From an uncultured Oscillospiraceae bacterium (GTDB lineage Bacteria; Bacillota; Clostridia; Oscillospirales; Oscillospiraceae), in the NCBI GenBank assembly GCA_934590505.1, contig CAKTPC010000018.1, positions 1 to 24,131 on the forward strand: 24,131 nt of DNA. Reading direction: 5' to 3'. The position numbers and the translations under genes are program-made. The notes beneath the pieces are model-generated. The model did no database searches. It saw only the letters and a program-made list of their open reading frames with translations, and was not told the DNA's origin. Positions 16,072 through 23,886 of the stretch are shown one piece after another. Position 1 is the first letter of the stretch. Each line of letters begins with the position of its first letter.

Positions 16072-16860
16072 ATGACAGAAAAATATGATACTACTATCCT
16101 TAATTATATTACCGCCGCGCAGCACGAGGCGGCGGAGCTGATGATGCAGGCGCACGGTATACTTGCCGAGTGCAAGACCGGACACCGCGATGTCGTCACG
16201 CAGTATGACCGACGCATACAGGAGCTGCTCATGCAGCGGCTGAGCCGTGACGTTCCGGGCGCGCACTTCTTCTGCGAGGAGAACGGACAGCAGGACCCGA
16301 CGGACGCGGAGCATCTTTTCATCATTGACCCCATCGACGGGACGATGAACTTCGTCCGCGGTTTTGGGCACAGCTGCATATCCGTTGCATATATGAGCCG
16401 CGGCGAGCTGCGCGCGGCGTCGGTGTATAACCCCTATCTGGACGAGCAGTTCACCGCGCTCTCGGGCGAGGGCGCATGGCTCAACGGCCGCCCCATCCAC
16501 GTCGAGGACGCGCCGCTGTCGGAGACGGTCGTCTGCTGCGGCACGTCCCCCTACAGTCCGGAGCTTGCCGATGAGACCTTTGATATAATCAAAAAGCTCT
16601 TTATCGCCTCACTGGATATCCGCCGCGAGGGCTCCGCAGAGCTCGATCTTTGCTCCGCCGCCGCGGGGCGTGCGGGCGTGTATTTTGAGCAGAGCGTGTC
16701 GCTCTGGGACTTTGCCGCGGGCATGCTCATTGTGCGCGAGGCGGGCGGCATCACCCTCGCCGCCGACGGGAACGGGCTGCCTATGGACGGACGCAAGAGC
16801 TCCATAGTCGCCGGCAGTAAGGACGCTGTGTATGAGGCACTGAGGGTCATCAATGGATAA
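16072..16860 (+). CDS. Inositol monophosphatase-family phosphatase
   Basis: Magnesium-dependent, lithium-sensitive-type sugar phosphatase fold, 262 residues, the usual length. Metal ligands are visible as Glu69/Glu70 in FFCEENG, Asp86 and Asp89 in IIDPIDGTMNF, and Asp213 in SLWDFAAGMLIVREAGG. The family acts on inositol 1-phosphate, fructose 1,6-bisphosphate, 3'-phosphoadenosine 5'-phosphate or histidinol phosphate, and sequence motifs alone do not separate these. No inositol or histidine genes are nearby. ATG 16072 follows AGGAGGGA. The gene overlaps birA by 8 bp, so the two are probably translated together. Confidence 0.93.
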   Translation: MTEKYDTTILNYITAAQHEAAELMMQAHGILAECKTGHRDVVTQYDRRIQELLMQRLSRDVPGAHFFCEENGQQDPTDAEHLFIIDPIDGTMNFVRGFGHSCISVAYMSRGELRAASVYNPYLDEQFTALSGEGAWLNGRPIHVEDAPLSETVVCCGTSPYSPELADETFDIIKKLFIASLDIRREGSAELDLCSAAAGRAGVYFEQSVSLWDFAAGMLIVREAGGITLAADGNGLPMDGRKSSIVAGSKDAVYEALRVING

Positions 16861-17626
16861 CTACGGCTTTACCAGGCTCGACGCGGAGCGCGCCGCGCCT
16901 GTACTATATGCTCGCAGCATAGACTCGACCAATAACGCGCTCAAGAAGCTTGCAGCGCAGGGCGCGCCCGACGGCACAGTGCTCTGGGCGAGCGAGCAGA
17001 CCGCGGGGCGCGGGCGGCTTGGACGCAGCTTTCTCTCGCCGGAGGGCGGGCTGTATCTGTCGATGCTCTGGCGGCCGGACTGCCCCCCGGAAAAGACGGT
17101 GAGCCTTACCTCCTGCGCCGCCGTCGCTCTGTGCCGCTGCCTTGAGGCGTGGCCGGAGCTCGACGTCTCCATCAAGTGGCCGAACGATGTTCTCCTCGGC
17201 ACTCGCAAGCTCTGCGGCATATTGACCGAGGGCTGCACTGTGCCCGAAGGCTTCTGCGTCGTTATGGGCATGGGCGTGAATGTCAACACGCCGAAGTTCC
17301 CGCCGGAGCTGCAGGATATCGCCGCGTCCCTGTACCTCGCCTCGGGGAGAAAATGGGACATCGGAGAAATTTCCGTGCGGCTCATAGAGAGCCTGGACGC
17401 GATGTACGCGCTCTGGCTCAGAGAGCCGGAGGCTTTTCTTGCCGAGTACCGCGCCCGCTGCGCGACAGTCGGCTGTGAGGTGACCTATACGCGCGGCGAT
17501 ACGGTGTATAACGCCCGCGCCGTCGGCATCGATGGGGACTATGCGCTCATCGTAGAGCGCGGAGGGGAGCGCGAGACCATACGCTTCGGCGAGGTCAGCG
17601 TGAGAAAAAGGACAGATATTTCATGA
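16853..17626 (+). CDS. birA: Biotin--[acetyl-CoA carboxylase] ligase, single-function type
   Basis: Attaches biotin through biotinyl-AMP to the lysine of carboxylase carrier proteins. The 257 residues hold the biotin-binding loop GRGRLGRSFLSPEGGLYLS (about 57-75), the catalytic KWPNDVLLGTRKLCGILTE (about 108-126), MGMGVNVN, and a small C-terminal SH3-like domain ending GEVSVRK. It lacks the N-terminal winged helix of E. coli BirA and B. subtilis BirA, so it is a group I ligase and cannot repress biotin genes by the usual mechanism. It starts 8 bp within the phosphatase gene and overlaps the ClC gene by 4 bp. Confidence 0.95.
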   Translation: MDNYGFTRLDAERAAPVLYARSIDSTNNALKKLAAQGAPDGTVLWASEQTAGRGRLGRSFLSPEGGLYLSMLWRPDCPPEKTVSLTSCAAVALCRCLEAWPELDVSIKWPNDVLLGTRKLCGILTEGCTVPEGFCVVMGMGVNVNTPKFPPELQDIAASLYLASGRKWDIGEISVRLIESLDAMYALWLREPEAFLAEYRARCATVGCEVTYTRGDTVYNARAVGIDGDYALIVERGGERETIRFGEVSVRKRTDIS

Positions 17627-18876
17627 ACATTATTAAGGATGAATCCAAAGCCGCCTGGAAGTATATATGGACCTTCGTCAAGTGGCTCTTTATTGCGGGC
17701 GTGACGGGCATCGTCGGCGGCCTTGTCGGCACGGCCTTCAACCTCAGCGTCAGCTGGGCGACGAATACGCGCTTAGCGCATCCGTGGCTGCTGCTTCTTC
17801 TGCCGGTCTCGGGCCTTTTCATAGCGGGGCTATACCGGCTCACGAAGATGGAGAACGAGAACACCAACGCCATCATCGACTCCATACATTTCGGCGATAA
17901 GGTGCCGCTGATGCTCGTCCCGGCGATCTTCATTTCCACGACCATAACCCACCTATTCGGCGGCAGCGCCGGGCGCGAGGGCGCGGCTCTCCAGATAGGC
18001 GGCAGTCTCGGCTGCTATATAGGCCGTGCCTTCCGCCTCGACGATAAGGATATGCGCCTTGCGACGCTCTGCGGCATGAGTGCCGTGTTTGCCGCGCTCT
18101 TCGGGACGCCGCTCACCGCAACGCTTTTCGCTCTCGAGGTCATAAGCGTGGGCGTCATATATTACTCCGCGCTCGTTCCATGCATCGTGGCCTCGCTCTT
18201 CGCGCTGGAGATGGCAAGCATTTTCGGCATCGCCCCGACGCATTTTGACGTCGTCATCGAGCCGATCTCCGAGCTTATGCTGCTGAAGGTCTCAGCACTT
18301 GCGATCGTCTGCTCGCTCATGAGCACGGTGTTCTGCCTGTCGATGCACAAGACGGAGCATCTGTTTGCAAAGCTCATCAAGAACCCGTACCTGCGCATCG
18401 CGGCGGGCGGTGCGCTCGTCGTGCTCATCACGGCGAGCCTCGGCACCGGCGACTATAACGGCGCGGGCATGAATATAATCAAACGTGCCATCGAGGAGGG
18501 CCAGGCAAAGCCCGACGCTTTCTTCTGGAAGCTTATCCTCACGGCGATAACCATCGGCTGCGGCTTCAAGGGCGGCGAGGTCGTCCCGACCTTCTTCATC
18601 GGCGCGACGCTCGGCTGTGTTCTCGGGTCGCTCCTCGGCATCCCAACGGGCTTTGCCGCGGCGCTCGGGCTTATCTGCGTGTTCTGCGGCGCGGTCAACT
18701 GCCCCGTCGCGTCCATCGTCCTGAGTATCGAGCTCTTCGGCTCGACCGACCTTGTGTATTTCGCGCTTGCCTGCGGCATCGCCTATATGCTCTCGGGTTA
18801 CTTCGGCCTGTACAGCAGCCAGAAGATAATGTACTCCAAGCTCAAGGCGGAGTTTATAAATATCCACGCAAAATAA
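17623..18876 (+). CDS. ClC-family chloride channel/antiporter
   Basis: Integral membrane anion transporter, 417 residues with about ten or more hydrophobic helices. The second ClC signature is clear: FGGSAGREGAALQIGG, with Glu119 matching the gating glutamate of ClC antiporters (GREGP in E. coli). The third signature appears as GGEVVPTFFIGATLG. The first signature (GSGIP) is not recognisable; its place is taken by IHFGDKVPLM. This is characteristic of the shorter voltage-gated-channel-like bacterial branch without CBS domains. Gating Glu favours H+-coupled exchange over a channel, but the transported anion cannot be decided. It is last in a coupled three-gene unit (ATGA overlap with birA). 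Confidence 0.93.
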   Translation: MNIIKDESKAAWKYIWTFVKWLFIAGVTGIVGGLVGTAFNLSVSWATNTRLAHPWLLLLLPVSGLFIAGLYRLTKMENENTNAIIDSIHFGDKVPLMLVPAIFISTTITHLFGGSAGREGAALQIGGSLGCYIGRAFRLDDKDMRLATLCGMSAVFAALFGTPLTATLFALEVISVGVIYYSALVPCIVASLFALEMASIFGIAPTHFDVVIEPISELMLLKVSALAIVCSLMSTVFCLSMHKTEHLFAKLIKNPYLRIAAGGALVVLITASLGTGDYNGAGMNIIKRAIEEGQAKPDAFFWKLILTAITIGCGFKGGEVVPTFFIGATLGCVLGSLLGIPTGFAAALGLICVFCGAVNCPVASIVLSIELFGSTDLVYFALACGIAYMLSGYFGLYSSQKIMYSKLKAEFINIHAK

Positions 18877-18885
18877 ACCGACGCA

Positions 18886-18914
18886 TTGCCTCACGCCGAT
18901 AAATATGCTATAAT
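18886..18914 (+). promoter_or_regulatory. Extended -10 promoter of the ANTAR gene
   Basis: TTGCCT (18886-18891), 17 nt, then TGC directly before a perfect TATAAT (18909-18914). Transcription would start near 18921, giving a leader of about 33 nt. It begins only 9 nt after the ClC stop, so the ANTAR gene is probably controlled separately. Confidence 0.75.
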
Positions 18915-18953
18915 GAAATATAATTATACTTCACCGGAAAGGAGCGCGTGCGC

Positions 18954-19508
18954 ATGAGCGAGAGCGCGGGCAAATACAGCATGATGATCTCCGGCGCGGC
19001 CGAGCCTCTTGCTGAAGCCGTGCGTGCATCAGGGATGGGCAGGTTCGTTTCCGGTATCTCCGGCGTCCCAAAGGGCGCGAGCCTTGAGCGCGCGCTGATC
19101 CTGCACCCGGCGGATATCCTTGTCATCACCGATGAAGCCGCTTTGAGCTTTGCTCCCACAGCGCATAAAAAGGGCTGCCTTGCAGTGCTTCTGCTGAGCG
19201 ATGAGGACATTGACCGCCGCGCCTGCGTTGAGCTCGGCGTGTTCTGCTGCGCGTGGGCGCAGCTTCAATATGTACTGCCGCAGCTCTTTGCCGCCTGCGG
19301 GCGGCTCAGCCGCTCGCGCAGCGAATACGCTGCCCTGCGCGGCAAGCTCGACGACGCGCGGCTCATCAACCGCGCAAAGCTGCTGCTCATCTCCCGGCTC
19401 AAAATGAGTGAGGACGAAGCCCACCGCTTCCTTGAGCGCTCCGCCATGGACAGCTGCGTGAAGCTGCGCACCGTCGCAGAGAGCATAATAAGGACGTACG
19501 AGGAATAA
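18954..19508 (+). CDS. ANTAR-domain putative RNA-binding antiterminator
   Basis: The 184-residue protein has a receiver-like N-terminal part (about 1-115) and a C-terminal ANTAR domain (about 130-184) reading LINRAKLLLISRLKMSEDEA and ending RTVAESIIRTYEE, after a short helical coil. ANTAR proteins bind paired hexaloop hairpins in leader RNA and prevent terminator formation. The receiver-like part is degenerate: the strand where the phospho-acceptor Asp should end reads DILVITDEAAL and the usual acidic pocket at the N-terminus is missing, so phosphorylation is doubtful. No paired histidine kinase is adjacent. Its RNA target is not evident in the window. ATG 18954 has AAAGGAG 9 nt upstream; an in-frame GTG at 18948 is the alternative. 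Confidence 0.88.
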   Translation: MSESAGKYSMMISGAAEPLAEAVRASGMGRFVSGISGVPKGASLERALILHPADILVITDEAALSFAPTAHKKGCLAVLLLSDEDIDRRACVELGVFCCAWAQLQYVLPQLFAACGRLSRSRSEYAALRGKLDDARLINRAKLLLISRLKMSEDEAHRFLERSAMDSCVKLRTVAESIIRTYEE

Positions 19509-19547
19509 AAGATCTCCCCTTGAAATGGGAGAGTGCATTAAACAGTT

Positions 19548-19584
19548 AACAGGCACAGAGGGATGATCCGCTGTGCCTGTTTTT
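19548..19584 (+). terminator. Intrinsic terminator after the ANTAR gene
   Basis: AACAGGCACAG (19548-19558) and CTGTGCCTGTT (19571-19581) form a perfect 11-bp stem with a 12-nt loop and end in TTTTT. Confidence 0.9.
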
Positions 19585-19606
19585 GCATCATTGCGAGCAT
19601 CCCTTG

Positions 19607-19654
19607 CCTCTCCCTTTGGGAGAGGTGGCCGAGGGGTACCTGCGCGCCCGCAGG
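19607..19654. repeat. Double-hairpin palindromic repeat sequence (dispersed-repeat type)
   Basis: CCTCTCCC (19607-19614) pairs with GGGAGAGG (19618-19625) around TTT, and after GTGGCCGAGGGG-like sequence a second hairpin CCTGCG/CGCAGG (19639-19644/19649-19654) follows. A related TCTCCC/GGGAGA palindrome stands at 19513-19532, just after the ANTAR stop. The CTCTCCCTTTGGGAGAGG type of palindrome resembles dispersed intergenic repeats that I associate with Clostridia genomes; that is recollection and was not searched. The palindrome does not code for anything evident. Confidence 0.45.
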
Positions 19655-19698
19655 CACGCTCCCACGTCTCGCACCGCGCGCTGCACATTTAACAGCAC

Positions 19699-19856
19699 TT
19701 ATACTATTTCGTGCACGCGCTCAAGAAACGTGCAGATGGCGCTGGGGATGCCGGATTTGAAGGGGTTGAAGGTGCTTATGAGCAGGACGGCGTTGTTAGG
19801 ATAGGTCTTAAGGCATCATATTCAAAGTCGAACATCTGCTGATCGGCAAAACACAT
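19699..19856 (-). pseudogene. Frameshifted ORF remnant, unknown family
   Basis: On the minus strand, an ATG at 19856 opens MCFADQQMFDFEYDA, and a second frame continues LKTYPNNAVLLISTFNPFKS and then GIPSAICTFLERVHEIV to a TAA at 19699. The two frames join smoothly if one base is missing near 19808-19813 (GATGCCTTAAG). The second frame has the composition of a real protein, with hydrophobic strand and amphipathic helix, so this is probably the decayed end of a gene of about 50 residues or more. I do not recognise the family. It could also be chance open frames; the stretch is short. Confidence 0.35.
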
Positions 19857-19867
19857 ACGAAAAAAAT

Positions 19868-19908
19868 AAGGCTGTGTACAACACTTTTACGCAATTGTAC
19901 ACAGCCTT
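19868..19908. terminator. Bidirectional terminator downstream of degV
   Basis: AAGGCTGTGTACAA (19868-19881) and TTGTACACAGCCTT (19895-19908) form a perfect 14-bp stem with a 13-nt loop. On the minus strand it is followed by TATTTTTT, so it can end the degV transcript, 90 nt after its stop. On the plus strand the T run is only four. Nothing else is evident between this hairpin and the degV stop. Confidence 0.85.
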
Positions 19909-19997
19909 TTATAACAGCCGCCGCGCATCTTAAAGTAAGCGCCGGTTAGTGACCTATCCGGCATTTACCATAGCACATCCGGTGCGCGGGCGGGTCA

Positions 19998-20858
19998 TTA
20001 TCCCATCCTGTCCGTCCCGAAGAAGAACAGCGCCACCGTCCCCGGACCGACGTGGGAGCCGGTCACCGGCTCATAGCATACGCTCAGGCATTTGCCGGTC
20101 AGCCCCTTGTCGCGCAGGCGCTGCACGAGATATGCCTTGCCCTCCTCATTGTCGGCATGGGCGATGCCTATGGTCTCGGTCTTGTTCAGCGCAAGCTCCG
20201 CGTAGCGTTCGGCAAGCGCGTCGAGCGTGCGCTTCATGCCCCGCACCTTGGCCTTTACGACGATCTTTCCCTCGTAGTCCCCGACGAGGATCGGGTGTAT
20301 GCTCAGCACGTTTCCGATAATTGCCGCCGCGCCGCTGACTCTGCCGGTTTTTTTCAGGTACTTGAGGTCGCCCACCGTGAAGCTCTGGCACATACTCGGC
20401 ACCTGCGCACGGATATCCTCTTCTATTGCATCGAGCGCGACGCCGTCATTTAACTGTTCTGCCGCCTTGATGACGAACAGCCCCTCGCCGAGGGACGCGG
20501 CGAGCGTATCGATGACGATGATCTTCCTGTCCGGGTACTCCTCGTCCAGTTCCTGCTTTGCCATGAGCGCGGCGTTTGCCGTGCCGCTTATGCCGCCGGA
20601 CATACCGATATATAATACGTCCCTGCCCGCGTCGAGCGCTGCCTTGAAGCGCTCGATGAACGTTCCCGCGTTAACCATCGAGGTCTTTACCTCGCTGCCG
20701 GCACGCATCGCGGCATAGAAGGCCTTGCCGTCAAATTCTCTCTCGGATATGTATTCAACTCCGTCTATCGTGTATGAAAAAGGGACTACCTCAATGCCGT
20801 ACTCGTCGATGATCTCAACGGGGAGGTTAGCGGAGGTGTCTGTAAAAAGCTGCGTCAT
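19998..20858 (-). CDS. DegV-family fatty-acid-binding protein (FakB-like)
   Basis: Cytoplasmic protein that, by family knowledge, holds one fatty acid and presents it to the kinase FakA for phosphorylation. The 286 residues match the family. The start MTQLFTDTSANLP has the usual first-strand D-(S/T)-x-(A/C/S)-(N/D)-L-P motif, VKTSMVNAGTF matches the TSQP-like loop, MSGGISGTANAA is the second phosphate/fatty-acid-side Ser loop, and KYLKKTGRVSG and VTGSHVGPGTVALFFFG are conserved C-terminal segments. Which fatty acid it binds is unknown, and no fakA lies in the window. AAGGAGA precedes ATG 20858. It stands alone. Confidence 0.93.
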   Translation of the reverse strand: MTQLFTDTSANLPVEIIDEYGIEVVPFSYTIDGVEYISEREFDGKAFYAAMRAGSEVKTSMVNAGTFIERFKAALDAGRDVLYIGMSGGISGTANAALMAKQELDEEYPDRKIIVIDTLAASLGEGLFVIKAAEQLNDGVALDAIEEDIRAQVPSMCQSFTVGDLKYLKKTGRVSGAAAIIGNVLSIHPILVGDYEGKIVVKAKVRGMKRTLDALAERYAELALNKTETIGIAHADNEEGKAYLVQRLRDKGLTGKCLSVCYEPVTGSHVGPGTVALFFFGTDRMG

Positions 20859-20910
20859 TTTGGGCTCTCCTTAAAAGTTGTCGGTGCTATCGGTACTGCA
20901 CGCTGTTATT

Positions 20911-20940
20911 AGGATAACGCAGTTCATACCGAAACTGCAA
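20911..20940 (-). promoter_or_regulatory. Candidate promoter and inverted repeat upstream of degV
   Basis: On the minus strand TTGCAG (20940-20935) and TATCCT (20916-20911) lie 18 nt apart. Between them GCAGTT and AACTGC (20919-20924 and 20933-20938) form an inverted repeat that overlaps the -35, as an operator might. Both elements are weak. Confidence 0.35.
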
Positions 20941-20979
20941 GCTATTGTCTCTATTCTGCGCTCTACGAAACATAGAATA

Positions 20980-21013
20980 GGAGTAGAACCCCTTGATTTC
21001 AGGACTCTACTCC
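20980..21013 (-). terminator. Weak candidate terminator after the PHP gene
   Basis: GGAGTAGA (20980-20987) pairs with TCTACTCC (21006-21013) around an 18-nt loop, about 20 nt past the PHP stop on the minus strand. A second short pairing CTATTCT/AGAATAG lies just beyond. There is no clear T run, so termination here is uncertain. Confidence 0.35.
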
Positions 21014-21032
21014 GAGTATAGCCGTGCTTTCT

Positions 21033-21872
21033 TCACCTGCGCGCTGCGGCTTTCAGCCTCTCCAGCCAAGCATAGGGGACGTCGAGCTCACCCTTGCCGG
21101 TGCCGAGGCTTATCGCGGGCTTGTTCGCGCCGTGGAAGTCGCTGCCGCCGGTTTTGAGCAGACCGTACTCCTCCGCGAGTCCTTCAAGGTAGGCCACCTG
21201 CTGTGCGTCATAGCCGGAATAGCGGCACTCCATCCCTCGCAGGCCGTGCGCCATGCAGTGCTCTATCAGCTCGCGCAGCTCTTTGTCATCCTTCTTGTAC
21301 TGAAACGGGTGCGCCAGTACCGCGACGCCGCCCGAGCGGCATATCGTCTCGACCGACATCTCTATCGGGATGATCGTGCGCGGCAGATAGTACTTCTGCC
21401 CCTTCTCCACATAGCGCTGGAACGCGTCGTTCACGCTCTCGGCAAGCCCAAGCTCATAGAGCATCCGCGCAAAGTGCGGCCTGCCTATGGATTCACCGAA
21501 GCGTGCCCGCATCTCATCGTAGTCGAAGGGCAGGCCGTCTGCTGCCATGAGCTCGGCCATTTTGCGGTTCCTGTCGTTGCGGTCGTTTATCACCCAGTCC
21601 AGCACCGGGCGCAGCTCGGGCGACTGCGGGTCTATGAAATAGCCCAAGATGTGTACGGCCACGCCGTACTTCGTGCTTATCTCTATTCCCGGCACGACCT
21701 CTATCCCGAGCTTTTCACCCGCCTCGGCGGCTTCAAAATATCCGGATTCCGTGTCGTGGTCCGTTATCGCAATGGCCTTCAGGCCAATTTTATGCGCAAG
21801 CTCTGCGACCTCTGCCGGGGTGCATGTCCCGTCGGACGCCGTGGTGTGCACATGCAGGTCTATCTCTCTCAT
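21033..21872 (-). CDS. PHP-domain phosphoesterase (TrpH/RNase AM-like)
   Basis: Metal-dependent phosphoesterase of 279 residues. All PHP motifs are present: DLHVHTTASDGT (about 5-16), AITDHDT (about 34-40), PGIEIS (about 61-66), AHPF and the late GGSDFHG. An insertion of helices lies between motifs III and IV, as in the TrpH/YciV group, whose characterised members act as 3',5'-nucleotide bisphosphatases or 5'-to-3' exoribonucleases on short RNA. That role is likely but not proven here. The start overlaps the amidohydrolase stop by 4 bp, so it is the last gene of the murT-gatD operon. Confidence 0.9.
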   Translation of the reverse strand: MREIDLHVHTTASDGTCTPAEVAELAHKIGLKAIAITDHDTESGYFEAAEAGEKLGIEVVPGIEISTKYGVAVHILGYFIDPQSPELRPVLDWVINDRNDRNRKMAELMAADGLPFDYDEMRARFGESIGRPHFARMLYELGLAESVNDAFQRYVEKGQKYYLPRTIIPIEMSVETICRSGGVAVLAHPFQYKKDDKELRELIEHCMAHGLRGMECRYSGYDAQQVAYLEGLAEEYGLLKTGGSDFHGANKPAISLGTGKGELDVPYAWLERLKAAARR

Positions 21873-23137
21873 GCGCGCACCTTCTTCATGAGTCGGTTTG
21901 CCTTCTCGTATATCTCTTCGGGCGCTTCGCCGATGAAGAACTCGCCGTTTTCGTAGAGAACGCGTCCGTTTACCATTGTCAGGCGCACGTTTTCTTTTGA
22001 ACCGGAGTATACGATATTCCGCGCGATGTTGTTCAGCGGCTGCATGTTCGGCCTGTGCAGGTCTATGACCGCGAGGTCGGCGAGCTTGCCAGGTGCGATA
22101 TCGTCCGCGTCCGCAAGCTCCATCGCGCCTGCGCCGCCGACGCAGGCCATCTCAAGCACGAGGTCGGCGCTCCCTGCCGCGGCGTTCTTGTTCGCGACTT
22201 TTTGCAGCACGCTCGCAAGGTACATTTCGCGGAACATGTCCAGCGCGTTGTTGCTCGCCGCGCCGTCCGTGCCTATAGCCATCGGTATCCCCGCTGCGGC
22301 GAGCCTGTCCAGCGGCGCGATGCCCGAGGCGAGCTTTGCGTTCGAGCCGGGGTTCGTCACTGCCCAGAGCTTCCTGCGTGCGAAAAGCTCAATGTCCTCG
22401 TCGCTCATCCACACGCAGTGGAAGCCGCCGCCGCCGTAGGCGAACATGCCTATGCTGTCCAGAAGCTGCGGCGGGGTCATGCCCCAACGCTCTATGCAGC
22501 CAGCGACCTCGCTCTCCGTCTCACAAAGGTGCATGAAGCAGGGCTCCTTATACTTCTCGGCAAGAGAAGCCATGTACTTCATGCGCTCCATGCCGGTGGT
22601 GTACTCGGCGTGGATGCCGAGGCGGTAGGAGATGAGCTCATCATAATCGTTAAAGCGCAGGTACTCGCGCTCTATATTCTTTTCGTCCGCGTCAAAGTTG
22701 TTGAGTGCCGAGCATATCACCGTGCGGTAGCCGCAGTCGACATTTGCCTTGGCGTAGGCTTCATTGCGCATATACATGTCGAAGCTCGAGGTGATCCCGG
22801 AGGAGAGATATTCCATTATCCCGAGCTTTGTGAAGGTGTATATCATCTCGTCATCGAGCTTCGCCTCATTCGGGAACACCCGCTGATAAAGCCAGTCACT
22901 CAGCGGCATGTCGTCAGCGAAGGAACGCAGGAAGGTCATCGCCGTGTGGGTGTGCGCATCCTTGAAGCCCGGCATCAGCAGGTCGCCGCACAAGTCGATC
23001 TCACGCTCAAAGCGCGGCGCGTCTGCGCGCTCCGCCCCGACGTAGGCGATGCGCCCGCCGTCCGTCCATACCTCGTCCCGGCTTATTTTTATCCCGCCGG
23101 AGAAGCTCAGTACCCGGCCGTTATAGAATCTTATCAT
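21869..23137 (-). CDS. Amidohydrolase, SAH/MTA deaminase-like
   Basis: Metal-dependent deaminase of the amidohydrolase superfamily, 422 residues. Metal and catalytic residues are visible: His62 and His64 in DAHTHTAM, Glu91 in VFPNEAKL, His203 in MHLCETESE, His240 in GFHCVWMS and Asp291 in GTDGAASNN. NPGSNAKLASGIAP follows the SAH/MTA deaminase pattern. The likely reaction is deamination of S-adenosylhomocysteine, 5'-methylthioadenosine or a related adenosine compound, but guanine or other aryl deaminase activity is not excluded. The start at 23137 gives MIRFYNGRVL, the family's usual N-terminus, and overlaps the gatD stop (ATGA). A longer in-frame start at 23164 exists but lies inside gatD. 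Confidence 0.88.
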   Translation of the reverse strand: MIRFYNGRVLSFSGGIKISRDEVWTDGGRIAYVGAERADAPRFEREIDLCGDLLMPGFKDAHTHTAMTFLRSFADDMPLSDWLYQRVFPNEAKLDDEMIYTFTKLGIMEYLSSGITSSFDMYMRNEAYAKANVDCGYRTVICSALNNFDADEKNIEREYLRFNDYDELISYRLGIHAEYTTGMERMKYMASLAEKYKEPCFMHLCETESEVAGCIERWGMTPPQLLDSIGMFAYGGGGFHCVWMSDEDIELFARRKLWAVTNPGSNAKLASGIAPLDRLAAAGIPMAIGTDGAASNNALDMFREMYLASVLQKVANKNAAAGSADLVLEMACVGGAGAMELADADDIAPGKLADLAVIDLHRPNMQPLNNIARNIVYSGSKENVRLTMVNGRVLYENGEFFIGEAPEEIYEKANRLMKKVRA

Positions 23138-23874
23138 CTGTTTTTTGCCTCCAGCCGCGCGCACATCGCATCATGCGCGGCTTTTTCAAAAGTATCGTCG
23201 AGCGGCTGAAGCTCCGCTGCGCCGTATTTTCTTTCAAGCGCCGTTTTCAGCAGCAGGTCGCAGAATTCCGGGTTCTTCGGGAGCATCGGTCCATGACTGT
23301 AGGTGCCGAAAACGTTCTTGAAATGCACGCCCTCGGTGTCGTCCTCACCGTTGTTGCCGAAGCCGGAAATTATCTTACCCAGCGGTTCAAGCCCAGCGCT
23401 GAGCCAGGTCTTTCCGCTGTGGTTCTCAAAGCCGACAACGACGCTGCCGCCGGCGCTGTCGGTGCATTTGAACTCATAATTGCCGATCATGCGCTTCTTG
23501 CTGCCGACCGTATACAGCTCCAGCGCGCCGATGAAATCGCAGCGCTTGCCGTCATAGGTCTCGTAATATTCACCGAGCATCTGGTACCCGCCGCAGATCG
23601 TGAGGAAGGTGACGCCGTCGTCGATGGCGGCCTTTATCTCCTTGCCGCGGCCCCGGTGCAGATCCTCAAGCAGCACCTGCTGCTCAAAATCCTGCCCGCC
23701 GCCGATGAAAACAAGGTCGAACCCGGCGAGGCTCTGCGCCGAGCCGATGGGCATTTTCGCAACGCTTGCGTCTATTCCGCGCCACTGCAGGCGGCGCTTC
23801 ATGCAGATTATATTTCCCCCGTCGCCGTAGAGGTTCAGGACGTCCGGGTATAAATGACAGATCTTCAGTTCCAT
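23134..23874 (-). CDS. gatD: Lipid II isoglutaminyl synthase, glutaminase subunit GatD
   Basis: Class I glutamine amidotransferase that releases ammonia from glutamine for MurT, which amidates D-Glu of lipid II to D-isoglutamine. The 246 residues show the nucleophile Cys94 in LTICGGYQ, Arg128 in KKRMIGNYE, and His194 in GTYSHGPML; cysteine and arginine fall at the numbers known for S. aureus GatD (94 and 128). NLYGDGGN near the N-terminus is typical of the GatD/CobQ-like branch. MurT is the gene directly upstream, confirming the role. GAGGAGG precedes ATG 23874. Confidence 0.96.
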   Translation of the reverse strand: MELKICHLYPDVLNLYGDGGNIICMKRRLQWRGIDASVAKMPIGSAQSLAGFDLVFIGGGQDFEQQVLLEDLHRGRGKEIKAAIDDGVTFLTICGGYQMLGEYYETYDGKRCDFIGALELYTVGSKKRMIGNYEFKCTDSAGGSVVVGFENHSGKTWLSAGLEPLGKIISGFGNNGEDDTEGVHFKNVFGTYSHGPMLPKNPEFCDLLLKTALERKYGAAELQPLDDTFEKAAHDAMCARLEAKNR

Positions 23875-23886
23875 GCTTCCGCCTCC

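Noticed and set aside
19583..19804. Plus-strand open frames in the 19509-19997 gap
   Set aside because: They run through the repeat palindromes, lack ribosome binding sites and have low-complexity composition. The opposite strand gives the more protein-like reading.
22055..23209. 384-codon plus-strand open frame over the amidohydrolase, and similar long frames at 21024-21956 and 23173-23853
   Set aside because: They lie opposite genes with full catalytic motifs and have His/Arg/Ala-rich compositions typical of reverse frames.
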